From: Pseudomonas sp. MRSN 12121
GTDB lineage: Bacteria; Pseudomonadota; Gammaproteobacteria; Pseudomonadales; Pseudomonadaceae
Reading direction: 5' to 3'
NCBI RefSeq assembly: GCF_000931465.1
Contig: NZ_CP010892.1
Location: 2,999,388-3,063,387 of the forward strand
DNA: 64,000 nt
Positions 8,573 to 18,198 of the stretch are shown in pieces. The position numbers and the translations under genes are program-made. Positions within the stretch are counted from its first letter, which is position 1, and each line of letters starts with the position of its first letter. The notes below the pieces were generated by a model. It was not told where the DNA came from. It searched no databases and worked only from the letters and a program-made list of their open reading frames with translations.

Positions 8573-9399
8573 TCGAGATCGGCCGTGGCTCCATCAGCAA
8601 AATGTCGGCGCGCCTGGACGGGCCGAACGTGCAATATGCCTTCCGTCTCGGCGACAGCGAGGTGCCGGTCAATCCGTTGATCGGCCGCACCCTGCGCCTG
8701 GAATACCTGGGGGCGATCCACTGTACCCACTGCGGGCGCAAGACCAAGACCAGCTTCAGCCAGGGCTACTGCTACCCGTGCATGACCCGGCTGGCCCAGT
8801 GCGACGTGTGCATCATGAGCCCGGAACGCTGCCACTACGACGCCGGCACCTGCCGCGAGCCGTCCTGGGGCGAGCAGTTCTGCATGACCGACCATGTGGT
8901 GTACCTGGCCAACTCGTCGGGGATCAAGGTCGGCATCACTCGCGCCACCCAGCTGCCCACCCGCTGGCTCGACCAGGGCGCCAGCCAGGCGCTGCCGATC
9001 ATGCGCGTGGCGACTCGCCAGCAGTCCGGTTTCGTCGAGGACCTGTTCCGCAGCCAGGTGGCCGACAAGACCAACTGGCGCGCCTTGCTCAAGGGCGATG
9101 CGGCGGCGGTGGACCTGCTGCAGGTTCGCGACCAGCTGTTCGCGACCTGCGCCGACGGCCTGCGCGCCTTGCAGGAGCGCTTCGGCCTGCAGGCCATCCA
9201 GCCGGTGACCGACGTCGAGCCCATCGAGATCCGCTACCCGGTCGAGCAGTACCCGGCCAAGATCGTCAGCTTCAACCTGGACAAGAATCCGATTGCCGAG
9301 GGCACGTTGCTGGGCGTCAAGGGCCAGTACCTGATCTTCGATACCGGGGTGATTAATATTCGTAAATACACGGCCTACCAGCTCGCCGTGCATCAGTAG
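8569..9399 (+). CDS. DUF2797 protein with zinc-finger-like cysteines
   Basis: A 276-residue cytosolic protein of the DUF2797 family. It contains a cysteine cluster: HCTHCG near residues 46-51, then GYCYPC, a CDVC pair and two single cysteines, suggesting a zinc ribbon. This is followed by VVYLANSSGIKVGITR, which resembles the GIY-YIG core strand pattern. No ATG is available near the expected start; TTG 8569 begins MIEIGRGSISKM and overlaps the previous stop by four bases, so I chose it. An internal ATG at 8602 is the alternative. Function is unknown; a nucleic-acid role is inferred only from the fold resemblance. Confidence 0.85.
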   Translation: MIEIGRGSISKMSARLDGPNVQYAFRLGDSEVPVNPLIGRTLRLEYLGAIHCTHCGRKTKTSFSQGYCYPCMTRLAQCDVCIMSPERCHYDAGTCREPSWGEQFCMTDHVVYLANSSGIKVGITRATQLPTRWLDQGASQALPIMRVATRQQSGFVEDLFRSQVADKTNWRALLKGDAAAVDLLQVRDQLFATCADGLRALQERFGLQAIQPVTDVEPIEIRYPVEQYPAKIVSFNLDKNPIAEGTLLGVKGQYLIFDTGVINIRKYTAYQLAVHQ

Positions 9400-9411
9400 A
9401 AGGAATTCGCC

Positions 9412-12078
9412 ATGCGCACCGAACAACCGAAGATGATCTACCTGAAGGACTATCAGGCCCCCGAGTACCTGATCGACGAGACGCACCTGACCTTCGAGTT
9501 GTTCGAGGACCACAGCCTGGTCCATGCGCAACTGGTGATGCGCCGCAACCCGGCCCGTGCCCAGGCTGGCGCAGCGCTGCCGCCGCTGGTGCTCGACGGC
9601 CAGCAACTGGAGCTGTTGTCGGTGTCCCTCGGCGACCGCGAGCTCACAGCCGCCGATTACCAGCTGGACGCCAACCACCTGACCCTGCAGCCGACTGCCG
9701 AATCCTTCACCGTCGACACCAGCGTGCGCATCCACCCGGAAAGCAACACCGCCCTGGAAGGCCTGTACAAATCCAGCGGCATGTTCTGCACCCAGTGCGA
9801 GGCCGAGGGTTTCCGCAAGATCACCTATTACCTGGACCGCCCGGATGTGATGAGCAAGTTCACCACCACGGTGGTGGCCGAGCAGCACAGCTATCCGGTG
9901 CTGCTGTCCAACGGCAACCCGATCGCCAGCGGCCCGGGCGAGGACGGCCGGCACTGGGCGACCTGGGAAGACCCGTTCATGAAGCCGGCCTACCTGTTCG
10001 CCCTGGTGGCGGGCGACCTGTGGTGCGTCGAGGACAGTTTCCGCACCATGAGCGGCCGCGATGTGGCGCTGCGCATCTATGTCGAGCCGGAAAACATCGA
10101 CAAGTGCCAGCACGCCATGACCAGCCTGAAGAAATCCATGCGCTGGGATGAGCAGACCTATGGCCGCGAGTACGACCTGGACATCTTCATGATCGTCGCG
10201 GTCAACGACTTCAACATGGGCGCGATGGAGAATAAGGGCCTCAACATCTTCAACTCCAGCGCCGTGCTGGCCCGCGCCGAGACCGCCACCGACGCCGCGC
10301 ACCAGCGGGTCGAGGCGATCGTCGCCCACGAGTACTTCCACAACTGGTCGGGCAACCGCGTGACCTGCCGCGACTGGTTCCAGCTGTCGCTCAAGGAAGG
10401 TTTCACCGTATTCCGCGACGCCGGTTTCTCCTCGGACATGAACTCGCGCACGGTCAAGCGCATCCAGGACGTGGCCTACCTGCGCACCCACCAGTTCGCC
10501 GAAGATGCCGGCCCCATGGCCCACGCCGTGCGCCCGGAAAGCTTTATCGAGATCTCCAACTTCTACACCCTGACCGTGTATGAAAAGGGCTCGGAAGTGG
10601 TCGGCATGATCCGCACCCTGGTCGGCGCCGAAGGCTTCCGCAAGGGCAGCGACCTGTATTTCCAGCGCCACGACGGCCAGGCTGTGACCTGCGACGATTT
10701 CGTCAAGGCCATGGAAGACGCCAACGGCGTCGACCTGACCCAGTTCAAGCGCTGGTACAGCCAGGCCGGCACCCCGCAGCTGGTCGTCAGCGACGCCTAT
10801 GACGCGGCGGCGCAGACCTACAGCCTGACCTTCCGCCAGAGCTGCCCGCAAACCCCGGACAAGGTGGAGAAGAAGCCGTTCGTGATCCCGGTCGAGCTGG
10901 GCCTGCTGGATGCCACAGGCGCGGCGATTGCCCTGCGCCTGGCCGGCGAAGCCGCCGCGCAAGGCACGTCGCGGGTGATCTCGGTGACCGAGGCCGAACA
11001 GACCTTCACCTTCGTCGACATCGCCGAGCGCCCGCTGCCGTCGCTGCTGCGCGGCTTCTCGGCGCCGGTGAAGCTGAGCTTCCCGTACGACCGCGACCAG
11101 CTGATGTTCCTCATGCAGCACGACAGCGACGGCTTCAACCGCTGGGACGCCGGCCAGCAACTGGCGGTGCAGGTGCTGCGCGACCTGATCGCCCAGCAGC
11201 AACAGGGCAAGGCGCTGCAGATGGACCCGCGCCTGGTCACCGCCCTGGGCACGGTCCTGGCGGACGAGCGCCTCGACCAGGCCATGGTCGCGGAGATGCT
11301 CTCGCTGCCGGGCGAGGCCTACCTGACTGAAATCAGCGAAGTGGCGGATGTCGAAGCCATTCATGTGGCGCGCGAGTTCGCCCGCCGGCAACTGGCCGAC
11401 AGCCTGTTCGATGCTCTGTGGCGGCGTTACCAGGCCAATCGCGAAGTGTCCCGGAGCACCGAGTATGTCGCCGAGTCCGCGCATTTCGCCCGGCGTGCCC
11501 TGCAGAACATCGCGCTGTCGTACCTGATGCTCACCGGGAAGCCGCAAGTGCTGGCGGCGGCCATCGAGCAGTTCGATGCCGCCGACAACATGACCGAGCG
11601 CCTGACGGCCCTGGCGGTGCTGGTCAACTCGCCGTTCGAGGCCGAGAAGGCCAAGGCCCTGGCGGTGTTCGCCGAGCACTTCAAGAGCAACGCCCTGGTC
11701 ATGGACCAGTGGTTCAGCGTGCAGGCCGCCAGCCCCTTGCCGGGCGGCCTGGAGCGGGTCAAGGCGTTGATGCAGCACCCGGCGTTCAACATCAAGAACC
11801 CGAACAAGGTGCGCGCCCTGATCGGCGCCTTCGCCGGCCAGAACCTGGTCAACTTCCATGCGGCGGACGGTTCCGGCTATCGCTTCCTGGCCGACCTGGT
11901 GATCCAGCTCAACGGCTTCAATCCACAGATCGCCTCGCGGCAACTGGCGCCGCTGACTCGCTGGCGCAAATACGACAGCGCCCGCCAGGCGCTGATGAAG
12001 GCCGAGCTGGAACGCATCCGCGCGTGCGGCGAGCTGTCCAGCGATGTCTTCGAGGTGGTGAGCAAGAGCCTGGCCTGA
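9412..12078 (+). CDS. pepN: aminopeptidase N (M1 family)
   Basis: An 888-residue cytosolic zinc metallopeptidase that removes N-terminal residues from peptides. The exopeptidase motif GAMEN is at 270-274 and the zinc site is HEYFH (306-310) with the third ligand Glu329 in LKEGF, exactly the M1 pattern. The C-terminal third is the helical DUF3458-type domain seen in bacterial PepN. AAGGAATTCGCC precedes ATG 9412, which is 12 bases after the DUF2797 stop, so it ends the nadK chain. The large antisense frame across this gene is a codon-bias shadow. Confidence 0.97.
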   Translation: MRTEQPKMIYLKDYQAPEYLIDETHLTFELFEDHSLVHAQLVMRRNPARAQAGAALPPLVLDGQQLELLSVSLGDRELTAADYQLDANHLTLQPTAESFTVDTSVRIHPESNTALEGLYKSSGMFCTQCEAEGFRKITYYLDRPDVMSKFTTTVVAEQHSYPVLLSNGNPIASGPGEDGRHWATWEDPFMKPAYLFALVAGDLWCVEDSFRTMSGRDVALRIYVEPENIDKCQHAMTSLKKSMRWDEQTYGREYDLDIFMIVAVNDFNMGAMENKGLNIFNSSAVLARAETATDAAHQRVEAIVAHEYFHNWSGNRVTCRDWFQLSLKEGFTVFRDAGFSSDMNSRTVKRIQDVAYLRTHQFAEDAGPMAHAVRPESFIEISNFYTLTVYEKGSEVVGMIRTLVGAEGFRKGSDLYFQRHDGQAVTCDDFVKAMEDANGVDLTQFKRWYSQAGTPQLVVSDAYDAAAQTYSLTFRQSCPQTPDKVEKKPFVIPVELGLLDATGAAIALRLAGEAAAQGTSRVISVTEAEQTFTFVDIAERPLPSLLRGFSAPVKLSFPYDRDQLMFLMQHDSDGFNRWDAGQQLAVQVLRDLIAQQQQGKALQMDPRLVTALGTVLADERLDQAMVAEMLSLPGEAYLTEISEVADVEAIHVAREFARRQLADSLFDALWRRYQANREVSRSTEYVAESAHFARRALQNIALSYLMLTGKPQVLAAAIEQFDAADNMTERLTALAVLVNSPFEAEKAKALAVFAEHFKSNALVMDQWFSVQAASPLPGGLERVKALMQHPAFNIKNPNKVRALIGAFAGQNLVNFHAADGSGYRFLADLVIQLNGFNPQIASRQLAPLTRWRKYDSARQALMKAELERIRACGELSSDVFEVVSKSLA

Positions 12079-12152
12079 CTCCTCCCGGCAGGGGGTGAGC
12101 TTGCTCGCGAAAAAACACGTCAACGCGCGGCCTCGGATGCCGCACGTTTTCG

Positions 12153-13805
12153 TTACAGGGGCGGGCTGGCGGGGCGCTCGCTCTGCAACGCCTGCGACAG
12201 ATTCCGGTGATAGTTCTGCGCGCCTATGGCGTGCAGGATGCCGACCCGCTCCAGTTTGGTATGCACCTTGAGGTTGGCTTCGCACAGCTTCACCACAATC
12301 CCGCGCTTGTGCAGTTCGCCTATCACTTCCTCCAGGGTCTGCAAGCCGGTGATGTCCATGAAGGGCACGTGTTTCAGGCGAATGATCAGCATCTGCGGGT
12401 CGCTGTGGGTCTGGGCCAGGGCGCGTTCGAAGGTCTCCGCGGCACCGAAGAACAACGGCCCCTCGATGGCATAGATCAGCACGCCCGGTGGCAGGTAGCG
12501 CTGGCCGTTGCCCAGCAGTTCGTGTTGCAGGTCCTGTTCCACCACTTGTTGCACCTCCACCGAGGACGCCATGCGCCGCAGGAAATGCAGCATCGCCAGG
12601 ATCACCCCGATGTTCACGGCGATCACCAGGTCGCTGAACACCGTGAGGGCAAAGGTGCACAGCAGGATCGCCACGTCCGCCCGGGGCGCCCGTTGTACCA
12701 TGCGCTTGAAATGGTGCAGTTCGCTCATGTTGTAGGCCACCACGAACAGGATCGCCGCCAGCGCGCACAGCGGGATATCGGCCGCCAGCGGCGCGAGAAA
12801 CAGGATGATCAGCACCAGGACCAGGGCATGGGTGATGCCCGCCAGCGGGCTGCTGGCGCCGTTGCGGATATTGGTGGCGGTACGGGCGATGGCGCCGGTG
12901 GCGGCGAATCCGCCGAACAGCGGCGTGGCCAGGTTGGCGAGGCCCTGGCCGATCAGTTCCTGGTTGGAGTCGTGGCGGGTGCCGGCCATGCCGTCGGCCA
13001 CCACCGCCGACAACAGCGATTCGATGGCGCCGAGCATGGCGATGGCGAAGGCCGGACCGATCAGGTCCAGCACCCGGGGCAGGCTGATCGCCGGCAGGTG
13101 CAATTCCGGCAGGCCCTGGGGAATGCCACCGAAGGCACTGCCAATGGTGGCGACGCCTTCGAACTGGAACAACGACTGCAGGAGCGTGGCCAGGGTCATG
13201 GCGACCAGGGGCGCCGGCAGGCGTTTGAGCCGGGGAACCTTCGGCACCCACAACAGCAGCGCCAGGCTCAGCAGGCCCAGCAGGGTGGTGGCCAGGTGCA
13301 GGTCGGGCAGGGCCAGCAGCAGGTGCCAGAGTTTCTGGTGAAAGTAGTCACCCTGGACAGCGGGCAGGCCGAAGAAGTCCTTCCACTGGCTGACCCAGAT
13401 GATCACCCCGATCCCCGCGGTAAAACCGAGAATCACCGGGTCCGGGATGAACTTGATCAGTGCCCCCAGGCGGCTGATGCCCAGCAGGAACAGGATGATC
13501 CCGGCCATCATCGTCGCCAGTTGCAGGCCATCGACCCCGTACTTGGCTGTGACCCCGGCGAGAATCACGATAAAGGCCCCGGTGGGCCCGGCGATCTGCA
13601 ACCGGCTGCCGCCGAACAGCGACACCAGCAGGCCCCCGACGATGGCGGTGTAGATACCCTGTTCCGGCTTGACCCCGGAGGCGATGGCGAAAGCCATGGC
13701 CAGGGGCAGCGCGACCACGCCGACGATCAGCCCGGACACCAGGTTGCGGGTCCAGTGGGCGCGTCCCAGCAACCCGGCTTTCCACGCTTCGCGTATGGCA
13801 ATCAT
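12153..13805 (-). CDS. SulP-family anion transporter with STAS domain
   Basis: A 550-residue inner-membrane protein with ten to twelve hydrophobic segments and the SulP signature region near the N-terminus (ALPLAMAFAIASGVKPEQGIYTA, then GPTGAFIVIL). The C-terminal part, from about residue 430, is a cytosolic STAS domain with the PFMDITGLQTLEE motif containing the conserved aspartate-threonine region. SulP proteins move sulfate, bicarbonate or dicarboxylates; the substrate here cannot be read. It is convergent with pepN and divergent from the Ycf48-like gene. Confidence 0.92.
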   Translation of the reverse strand: MIAIREAWKAGLLGRAHWTRNLVSGLIVGVVALPLAMAFAIASGVKPEQGIYTAIVGGLLVSLFGGSRLQIAGPTGAFIVILAGVTAKYGVDGLQLATMMAGIILFLLGISRLGALIKFIPDPVILGFTAGIGVIIWVSQWKDFFGLPAVQGDYFHQKLWHLLLALPDLHLATTLLGLLSLALLLWVPKVPRLKRLPAPLVAMTLATLLQSLFQFEGVATIGSAFGGIPQGLPELHLPAISLPRVLDLIGPAFAIAMLGAIESLLSAVVADGMAGTRHDSNQELIGQGLANLATPLFGGFAATGAIARTATNIRNGASSPLAGITHALVLVLIILFLAPLAADIPLCALAAILFVVAYNMSELHHFKRMVQRAPRADVAILLCTFALTVFSDLVIAVNIGVILAMLHFLRRMASSVEVQQVVEQDLQHELLGNGQRYLPPGVLIYAIEGPLFFGAAETFERALAQTHSDPQMLIIRLKHVPFMDITGLQTLEEVIGELHKRGIVVKLCEANLKVHTKLERVGILHAIGAQNYHRNLSQALQSERPASPPL

Positions 13806-14112
13806 GGCCCGCTCCCGAAGTCCGACTCGCTCATCATAGCCAAGCCGGGGAGTGGTGGCCCTGGTCCTGGATCAGTCTTTGCGCGATGGCCCGCTACAGG
13901 CGCCTGGATCGGCCGTGGCCATGGTTAACAAAAGATAACGTGGTGTCGATTGTCAGACGTTTCTAAAGCCCGATAGGATAGGCCAGCTTCCGAAGGGGCT
14001 CTAGATGGCAGGTTTCAGGACGATGTCCGGGGATCCGCAGTCGATTGGCATGCCTCGAACGGCGCCCTGTAAAGGTTGAACGACCTAACAATAATAAATG
14101 GGGGAAAGGTCT
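13806..14112. other. divergent intergenic region, SulP / Ycf48-like
   Basis: About 300 bases without a credible gene. It must hold promoters for both divergent genes. A GTTAACAAAAGATAAC stretch near 13924-13939 has short GTTA/TAAC arms. A TTGTCAGACG half-site at 13950 resembles but does not match the GntR palindromes found at 47957 and 48760. No strong sigma-70 hexamer pair stood out. Confidence 0.5.
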
Positions 14113-15162
14113 ATGAGTGAGCCTGTCATGGGTGTGGGTTCCTGCCGCCCGCCGGTGTTGCGCCGAGTGGCGCTGCTGGCTACAGCGCTCTCGCTGTTGG
14201 GGGCCGCCCTGTTGCCGGCGCCCGTCCTGGCTGCCGCGTCCGCGGCGGACACTGTCTATTCCACCGAATCGGCCAAGGCCAGCAAGGGCCTGATGCTCGA
14301 TGTCGCGCATGCCGGCGCGCGCCTGGTCGCGGTCGGCGACCGCGGGCACATTCTCTATTCCGACGACCAGGGCCAGACCTGGACCCAGGCCAGGGTGCCG
14401 ACCCGGCAACTGCTGACCGCAGTGTATTTCGTCGATGACAAGCACGGCTGGGCCGTCGGCCACGATGCCCAGGTCCTCGCCAGCGAGGACGGCGGCGCCA
14501 CCTGGAGCAAACAGTTCGAGGATCTCAAGCGCGAAGCGCCGTTGCTGGATGTCTGGTTCCAGGACACCCGCAACGGCTTTGCCGTGGGCGCCTACGGTGC
14601 GCTGCTGGCCACCACCGACGGCGGCCAGCACTGGGAAGACGCCAGCGACCGCCTGGACAACGAAGACCAGTACCACCTCAATGCCATCGCCGCGGTCAAG
14701 GATTCCGGGCTGTTCATCGTCGGCGAGCAGGGCAGCATGTTCCGTTCCGCCGACTGGGGGCAGACCTGGGAACGCCTCGAAGGCCCGTACGAAGGTTCCT
14801 TCTTCGGGGTGATCGGCACCGCCCAGCCGGCCACGCTGCTGGCTTACGGCCTGCGCGGCAACCTCTATCGTTCCACCGACTTCGGCAGCACCTGGGAGCA
14901 GATCGAGCTCAAGGCGGCCCGCGGCAACCTGGAGTTCGGCCTGTCTGGCGCGACCTTGCTGGACGACGGTTCGCTGGTGATCGTCGGCAACGGCGGCAGC
15001 GTGGTGCGCAGCACCGACAACGGCCTGACCTTCAACGTCTACAACCGTGCGGACCGTATCTCCCTGGCCGCGGTGACGGCGGCCGGCAATGGCAACCTGA
15101 TTCTGGCGGGGCAGGGCGGCGTACGCTCGACCACGGCGGACGGCGCCGATCTGGGAAAATAA
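14113..15162 (+). CDS. Ycf48-like beta-propeller, exported
   Basis: A 349-residue protein with an N-terminal signal sequence (hydrophobic core LLATALSLLGAALLPAP, cleavage near AAA) followed by repeats of the BNR/Ycf48 type: GHILYSDDQGQTW, DAQVLASEDGGATW, ALLATTDGGQHW, SMFRSADWGQTW, NLYRSTDFGSTW and VVRSTDNGLTF. These Asp-box repeats build a seven-bladed propeller. In plants and cyanobacteria Ycf48 assists photosystem II assembly; in proteobacteria the role is unknown. ATG 14113 has GGGGGAAAGG upstream; an ATG at 14098 is inside that ribosome site. It precedes the RND gene by 47 bases. Confidence 0.88.
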   Translation: MSEPVMGVGSCRPPVLRRVALLATALSLLGAALLPAPVLAAASAADTVYSTESAKASKGLMLDVAHAGARLVAVGDRGHILYSDDQGQTWTQARVPTRQLLTAVYFVDDKHGWAVGHDAQVLASEDGGATWSKQFEDLKREAPLLDVWFQDTRNGFAVGAYGALLATTDGGQHWEDASDRLDNEDQYHLNAIAAVKDSGLFIVGEQGSMFRSADWGQTWERLEGPYEGSFFGVIGTAQPATLLAYGLRGNLYRSTDFGSTWEQIELKAARGNLEFGLSGATLLDDGSLVIVGNGGSVVRSTDNGLTFNVYNRADRISLAAVTAAGNGNLILAGQGGVRSTTADGADLGK

Positions 15163-15209
15163 TCAGGGCAAGCAAGCCGGGCCAATAATAAGAAGGCGGG
15201 AACACTTCC

Positions 15210-17585
15210 ATGAGCAGTCATCAAACCGACAAGGCGACGTTTCTCGAGCGTCTGATTTTCAATAACCGCCCGGCAGTGATCGTCATCTGCCTGCTGGTCA
15301 GCATCTTCCTGTTCTGGCAGGCGACGCTGATCCGGCCGTCCACCAGTTTCGAAAAAATGATCCCGCTCCAGCATCCCTTCATCGAAAAGATGATGGAGCA
15401 TCGCAACGACCTGGCGAACCTGGGCAACACCGTGCGCATTTCGGTGGAGGCCAAGGATGGCGACATCTTCACCAAGGACTACATGGAGACGCTGCGGCAG
15501 ATCCATGACGAGGTGTTCTACATCTCCGGCGTCGACCGCTCGGGCCTGAAATCGCTGTGGAGCCCCAGCGTGCGCTGGACCGAGGTGACGGAAGAGGGAT
15601 TCGCCGGCGGCGAAGTGATTCCGCAGAGCTATAACGGGTCGGCCGACAGCCTCGACCTGCTGCGCAACAACGTGCTCAAGTCCGGGCAGGTCGGGCGCCT
15701 GGTGGCCAACGACTTCAAGTCGAGCATCGTCGACATCCCGCTGCTGGAGTCCTACCCGGACCCGCAGGACCAGGGCAAGCTGCTGGCCCTGGACTACCAG
15801 AAGTTCTCCCACCAGCTGGAAGAAAAGATCCGCGACAAGTTCGAGGCGCAGAACCCCAATGTGAAGATCCACATCGTCGGTTTCGCCAAGAAGGTCGGTG
15901 ACCTGATCGACGGCCTGATCATGGTGGTGATGTTCTTCGGCATCGCCTTCCTGATCACCCTGGTGCTGCTGTACTGGTTCACCTGGTGCATTCGCAGCAC
16001 CATCGCCGTGCTCATCACCACCCTGGTGGCGGTGGTCTGGCAACTGGGTTTGATGCACGCCGTGGGCTTCGGCCTCGACCCGTATTCGATGCTGGTGCCG
16101 TTCCTGATCTTCGCCATCGGCATTTCCCACGGGGTGCAGAAAATCAACGGTATCGCCCTGCAGTCCAGCGGGGCCGACAATGCCCTGACCGCGGCCCGGC
16201 GCACATTCCGCCAGCTGTTCCTGCCGGGGATGATCGCGATTCTCGCCGACGCGGTGGGCTTCATCACCTTGCTGATCATCGATATCGGGGTGATTCGCGA
16301 GCTGGCCATCGGCGCCTCCATCGGCGTGGCGGTGATCGTGTTCACCAACCTGATCCTGCTGCCGGTGGCGATTTCCTACGTCGGCATCAGCAAGCGCGCG
16401 ATCGAGCGCAGCAAGAAGGACGCCACCCGCGAACATCCGTTCTGGCGCCTGCTGGCGAACTTCGCCAGCCCGAAAGTCGCGCCGGTGTCGATCTTCCTGG
16501 CCCTGCTGGCCTTCGGCGGCGGCCTCTGGTACAGCCAGAACCTGAAGATCGGCGACCTCGACCAGGGCGCGCCGGAACTGCGTCCGGACTCGCGCTACAA
16601 CAAGGACAACAACTTCATCATCAGCAATTACTCCACCAGTTCCGACGTGCTGGTGGTGATGGTCAAGACCGCCGCCGAAGGCTGCTCGCGCTACGAAGCG
16701 ATGGCGCCGATCGACGAGCTGATGTGGAAGATGCAGAACACCGAGGGCGTGCAGTCGGCGATCTCCCTGGTGACCGTGTCCAAGCAGATGATCAAGGGCA
16801 TGAACGAGGGCAACCTGAAATGGGAAACCCTGTCGCGCAACCCGGATGTACTGAACAACTCCATCGCTCGCGCCGACGGCCTGTACAACAACAACTGCTC
16901 GCTGGCGCCGGTGCTGATCTTCCTCAACGACCACAAGGCCGAGACCCTCGACCGCGCGGTGCATGCGGTGCAGGAATTCGCCAAGGAGAATAACAAGGAC
17001 GGCCTGGAGTTCCTGCTGGCGGCGGGTAACGCCGGGATCGAGGCGGCCACCAACGAAGTGATCAAGACGTCCGAGCTGACCATCCTGATCCTGGTGTACA
17101 TCTGTGTGGCGGTGATGTGCATGATCACCTTCCGCTCCTGGGCGGCGACCCTGTGCATCGTGCTGCCGCTGGTGCTGACCTCGGTGCTGGGCAACGCGCT
17201 GATGGCGTTCATGGGCATCGGGGTCAAGGTCGCGACCCTGCCGGTGGTGGCGCTCGGGGTGGGGATCGGCGTGGACTATGGGATCTACATCTACAGCCGC
17301 CTGGAGAGCTTCCTGCGCGCGGGCCTGCCGTTGCAGGAAGCCTATTACCAGACCCTGAAATCCACCGGCAAGGCGGTGCTGTTCACCGGCCTGTGCCTGG
17401 CCATAGGCGTCGCCACCTGGATCTTCTCGGCCATCAAGTTCCAGGCCGACATGGGCCTGATGCTGACCTTCATGCTGCTGTGGAACATGTTCGGCGCACT
17501 GTGGCTGCTGCCGGCGCTGGCGCGGTTCCTGATCAAGCCGGAAAAACTGGCGGGGCAGAAGGGCAACTCGCTGTTCGCCCACTAA
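15210..17585 (+). CDS. RND superfamily transporter (MMPL/SSD type)
   Basis: A 791-residue inner-membrane protein with the duplicated RND layout: TM1 near residues 20-38, a periplasmic loop, five TM helices at about 230-400, a second loop, then a matching TM bundle at about 620-780. The second half contains VALGVGIGVDYGIYIYSRLE, the TM4-equivalent signature of MMPL/Hpn-type RND exporters. Bacterial members move lipids or hydrophobic compounds. It follows the Ycf48-like gene, a pairing common in Pseudomonas, so the propeller is probably its periplasmic partner. A strong terminator follows. Confidence 0.9.
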   Translation: MSSHQTDKATFLERLIFNNRPAVIVICLLVSIFLFWQATLIRPSTSFEKMIPLQHPFIEKMMEHRNDLANLGNTVRISVEAKDGDIFTKDYMETLRQIHDEVFYISGVDRSGLKSLWSPSVRWTEVTEEGFAGGEVIPQSYNGSADSLDLLRNNVLKSGQVGRLVANDFKSSIVDIPLLESYPDPQDQGKLLALDYQKFSHQLEEKIRDKFEAQNPNVKIHIVGFAKKVGDLIDGLIMVVMFFGIAFLITLVLLYWFTWCIRSTIAVLITTLVAVVWQLGLMHAVGFGLDPYSMLVPFLIFAIGISHGVQKINGIALQSSGADNALTAARRTFRQLFLPGMIAILADAVGFITLLIIDIGVIRELAIGASIGVAVIVFTNLILLPVAISYVGISKRAIERSKKDATREHPFWRLLANFASPKVAPVSIFLALLAFGGGLWYSQNLKIGDLDQGAPELRPDSRYNKDNNFIISNYSTSSDVLVVMVKTAAEGCSRYEAMAPIDELMWKMQNTEGVQSAISLVTVSKQMIKGMNEGNLKWETLSRNPDVLNNSIARADGLYNNNCSLAPVLIFLNDHKAETLDRAVHAVQEFAKENNKDGLEFLLAAGNAGIEAATNEVIKTSELTILILVYICVAVMCMITFRSWAATLCIVLPLVLTSVLGNALMAFMGIGVKVATLPVVALGVGIGVDYGIYIYSRLESFLRAGLPLQEAYYQTLKSTGKAVLFTGLCLAIGVATWIFSAIKFQADMGLMLTFMLLWNMFGALWLLPALARFLIKPEKLAGQKGNSLFAH

Positions 17586-17602
17586 GCAGCGATGGGCCAG
17601 AC

Positions 17603-17631
17603 AAAACCGCGACCCAGGTCGCGGTTTTTTT
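17603..17631 (+). terminator. intrinsic terminator after RND gene
   Basis: A perfect 11-bp stem AAAACCGCGAC / GTCGCGGTTTT with a 4-base loop, followed by a run of T. It ends the Ycf48-RND operon. Confidence 0.95.
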
Positions 17632-17650
17632 ATGCCCGCCGCCCCGATCC

Positions 17651-17769
17651 TGTAGCCGCTGCCGAGCGACAGCGAGGCTGCGATCGACCGGCACGGTCGT
17701 AGCGCTCTTCCGGGCGCAGGAGGGCCTGCGGCCCTTACGCAGCCTCGCTGGCGCTCGGCAGCGGCTACA
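17651..17769. repeat. REPIN, GTAGCCGCTGCCGAGC family
   Basis: Two inverted copies of the GTAGCCGCTGCCGAGC REP unit (left 17651-17687, right 17738-17769) flank a short loop, forming a REPIN. The same family appears at 54651-54813 and in four tandem copies at 61590-62410. Together with the terminator it fills most of the 319-base gap before the next gene. Confidence 0.9.
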
Positions 17770-17904
17770 GGGAACAGGGAACAGGGCGTAAGGCATAGGG
17801 GGGCAGGGGGTGGAATAGCGGGCCAGCGAACTTTGTCGTGCCACTACAGCCGCGCCGCGTCGGACCCGCTATCATGGCCGCTTTCCAACCGATGATTGAG
17901 CACC

Positions 17905-18198
17905 ATGACTGCCGCCACAGACACCTTGCTGACCGCCCTCGAAGCCTGCGACATGCTGGAAATCGACGGGCTGCATGCCTTCGACTTCACCCTGGACGAC
18001 CAGCAACTGCTGATCGAGTGCATGGACGGCCGCGCCGCCAAGCGCTGGAGTTTCAGCCTGGCGCAGGTCAATGCCGCGACCTTCGACGCCAGCCTGCAAA
18101 GCTGGACCCTCGTCGGTGACTCGGGTGAGCACCGCCTGGTGTGCATGAACGCGTTCAGTGGCCGTAACGACGAGGAGGATGAACATGAGGATGCGTAA
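17905..18198 (+). CDS. small acidic protein, DUF5629-like
   Basis: A 97-residue cytosolic protein (starts MTAATDTLLTALEACDMLEI) with alternating strands around FDFTLDDQQLLIECMDGRAAKRW and an acidic C-terminal tail (NDEEDEHEDA). I associate this with the Pseudomonas DUF5629 family, from memory, with moderate confidence. ATG 17905 is preferred over TTG 17896. It overlaps the start of the lactonase gene by 14 bases, so the two are probably translationally coupled; the role is unknown. Confidence 0.75.
   Translation: MTAATDTLLTALEACDMLEIDGLHAFDFTLDDQQLLIECMDGRAAKRWSFSLAQVNAATFDASLQSWTLVGDSGEHRLVCMNAFSGRNDEEDEHEDA

Noticed and set aside
8494..13251. 1585-residue open frame on the minus strand
   Set aside because: It runs antisense through DUF2797, pepN and the 3' half of the SulP gene, with low-complexity Arg/Gly/Ala/His composition. 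A GC-rich codon-bias shadow.
13950..13959. TTGTCAGACG as a third GntR operator
   Set aside because: Only the left half matches; the right half is CG rather than CAA, so the palindrome is incomplete and it lies at an unrelated locus.
15039..17582. 847-residue minus-strand frame under the RND gene
   Set aside because: Shadow of a highly biased membrane-protein gene, rich in His, Gln and Gly with no domain.
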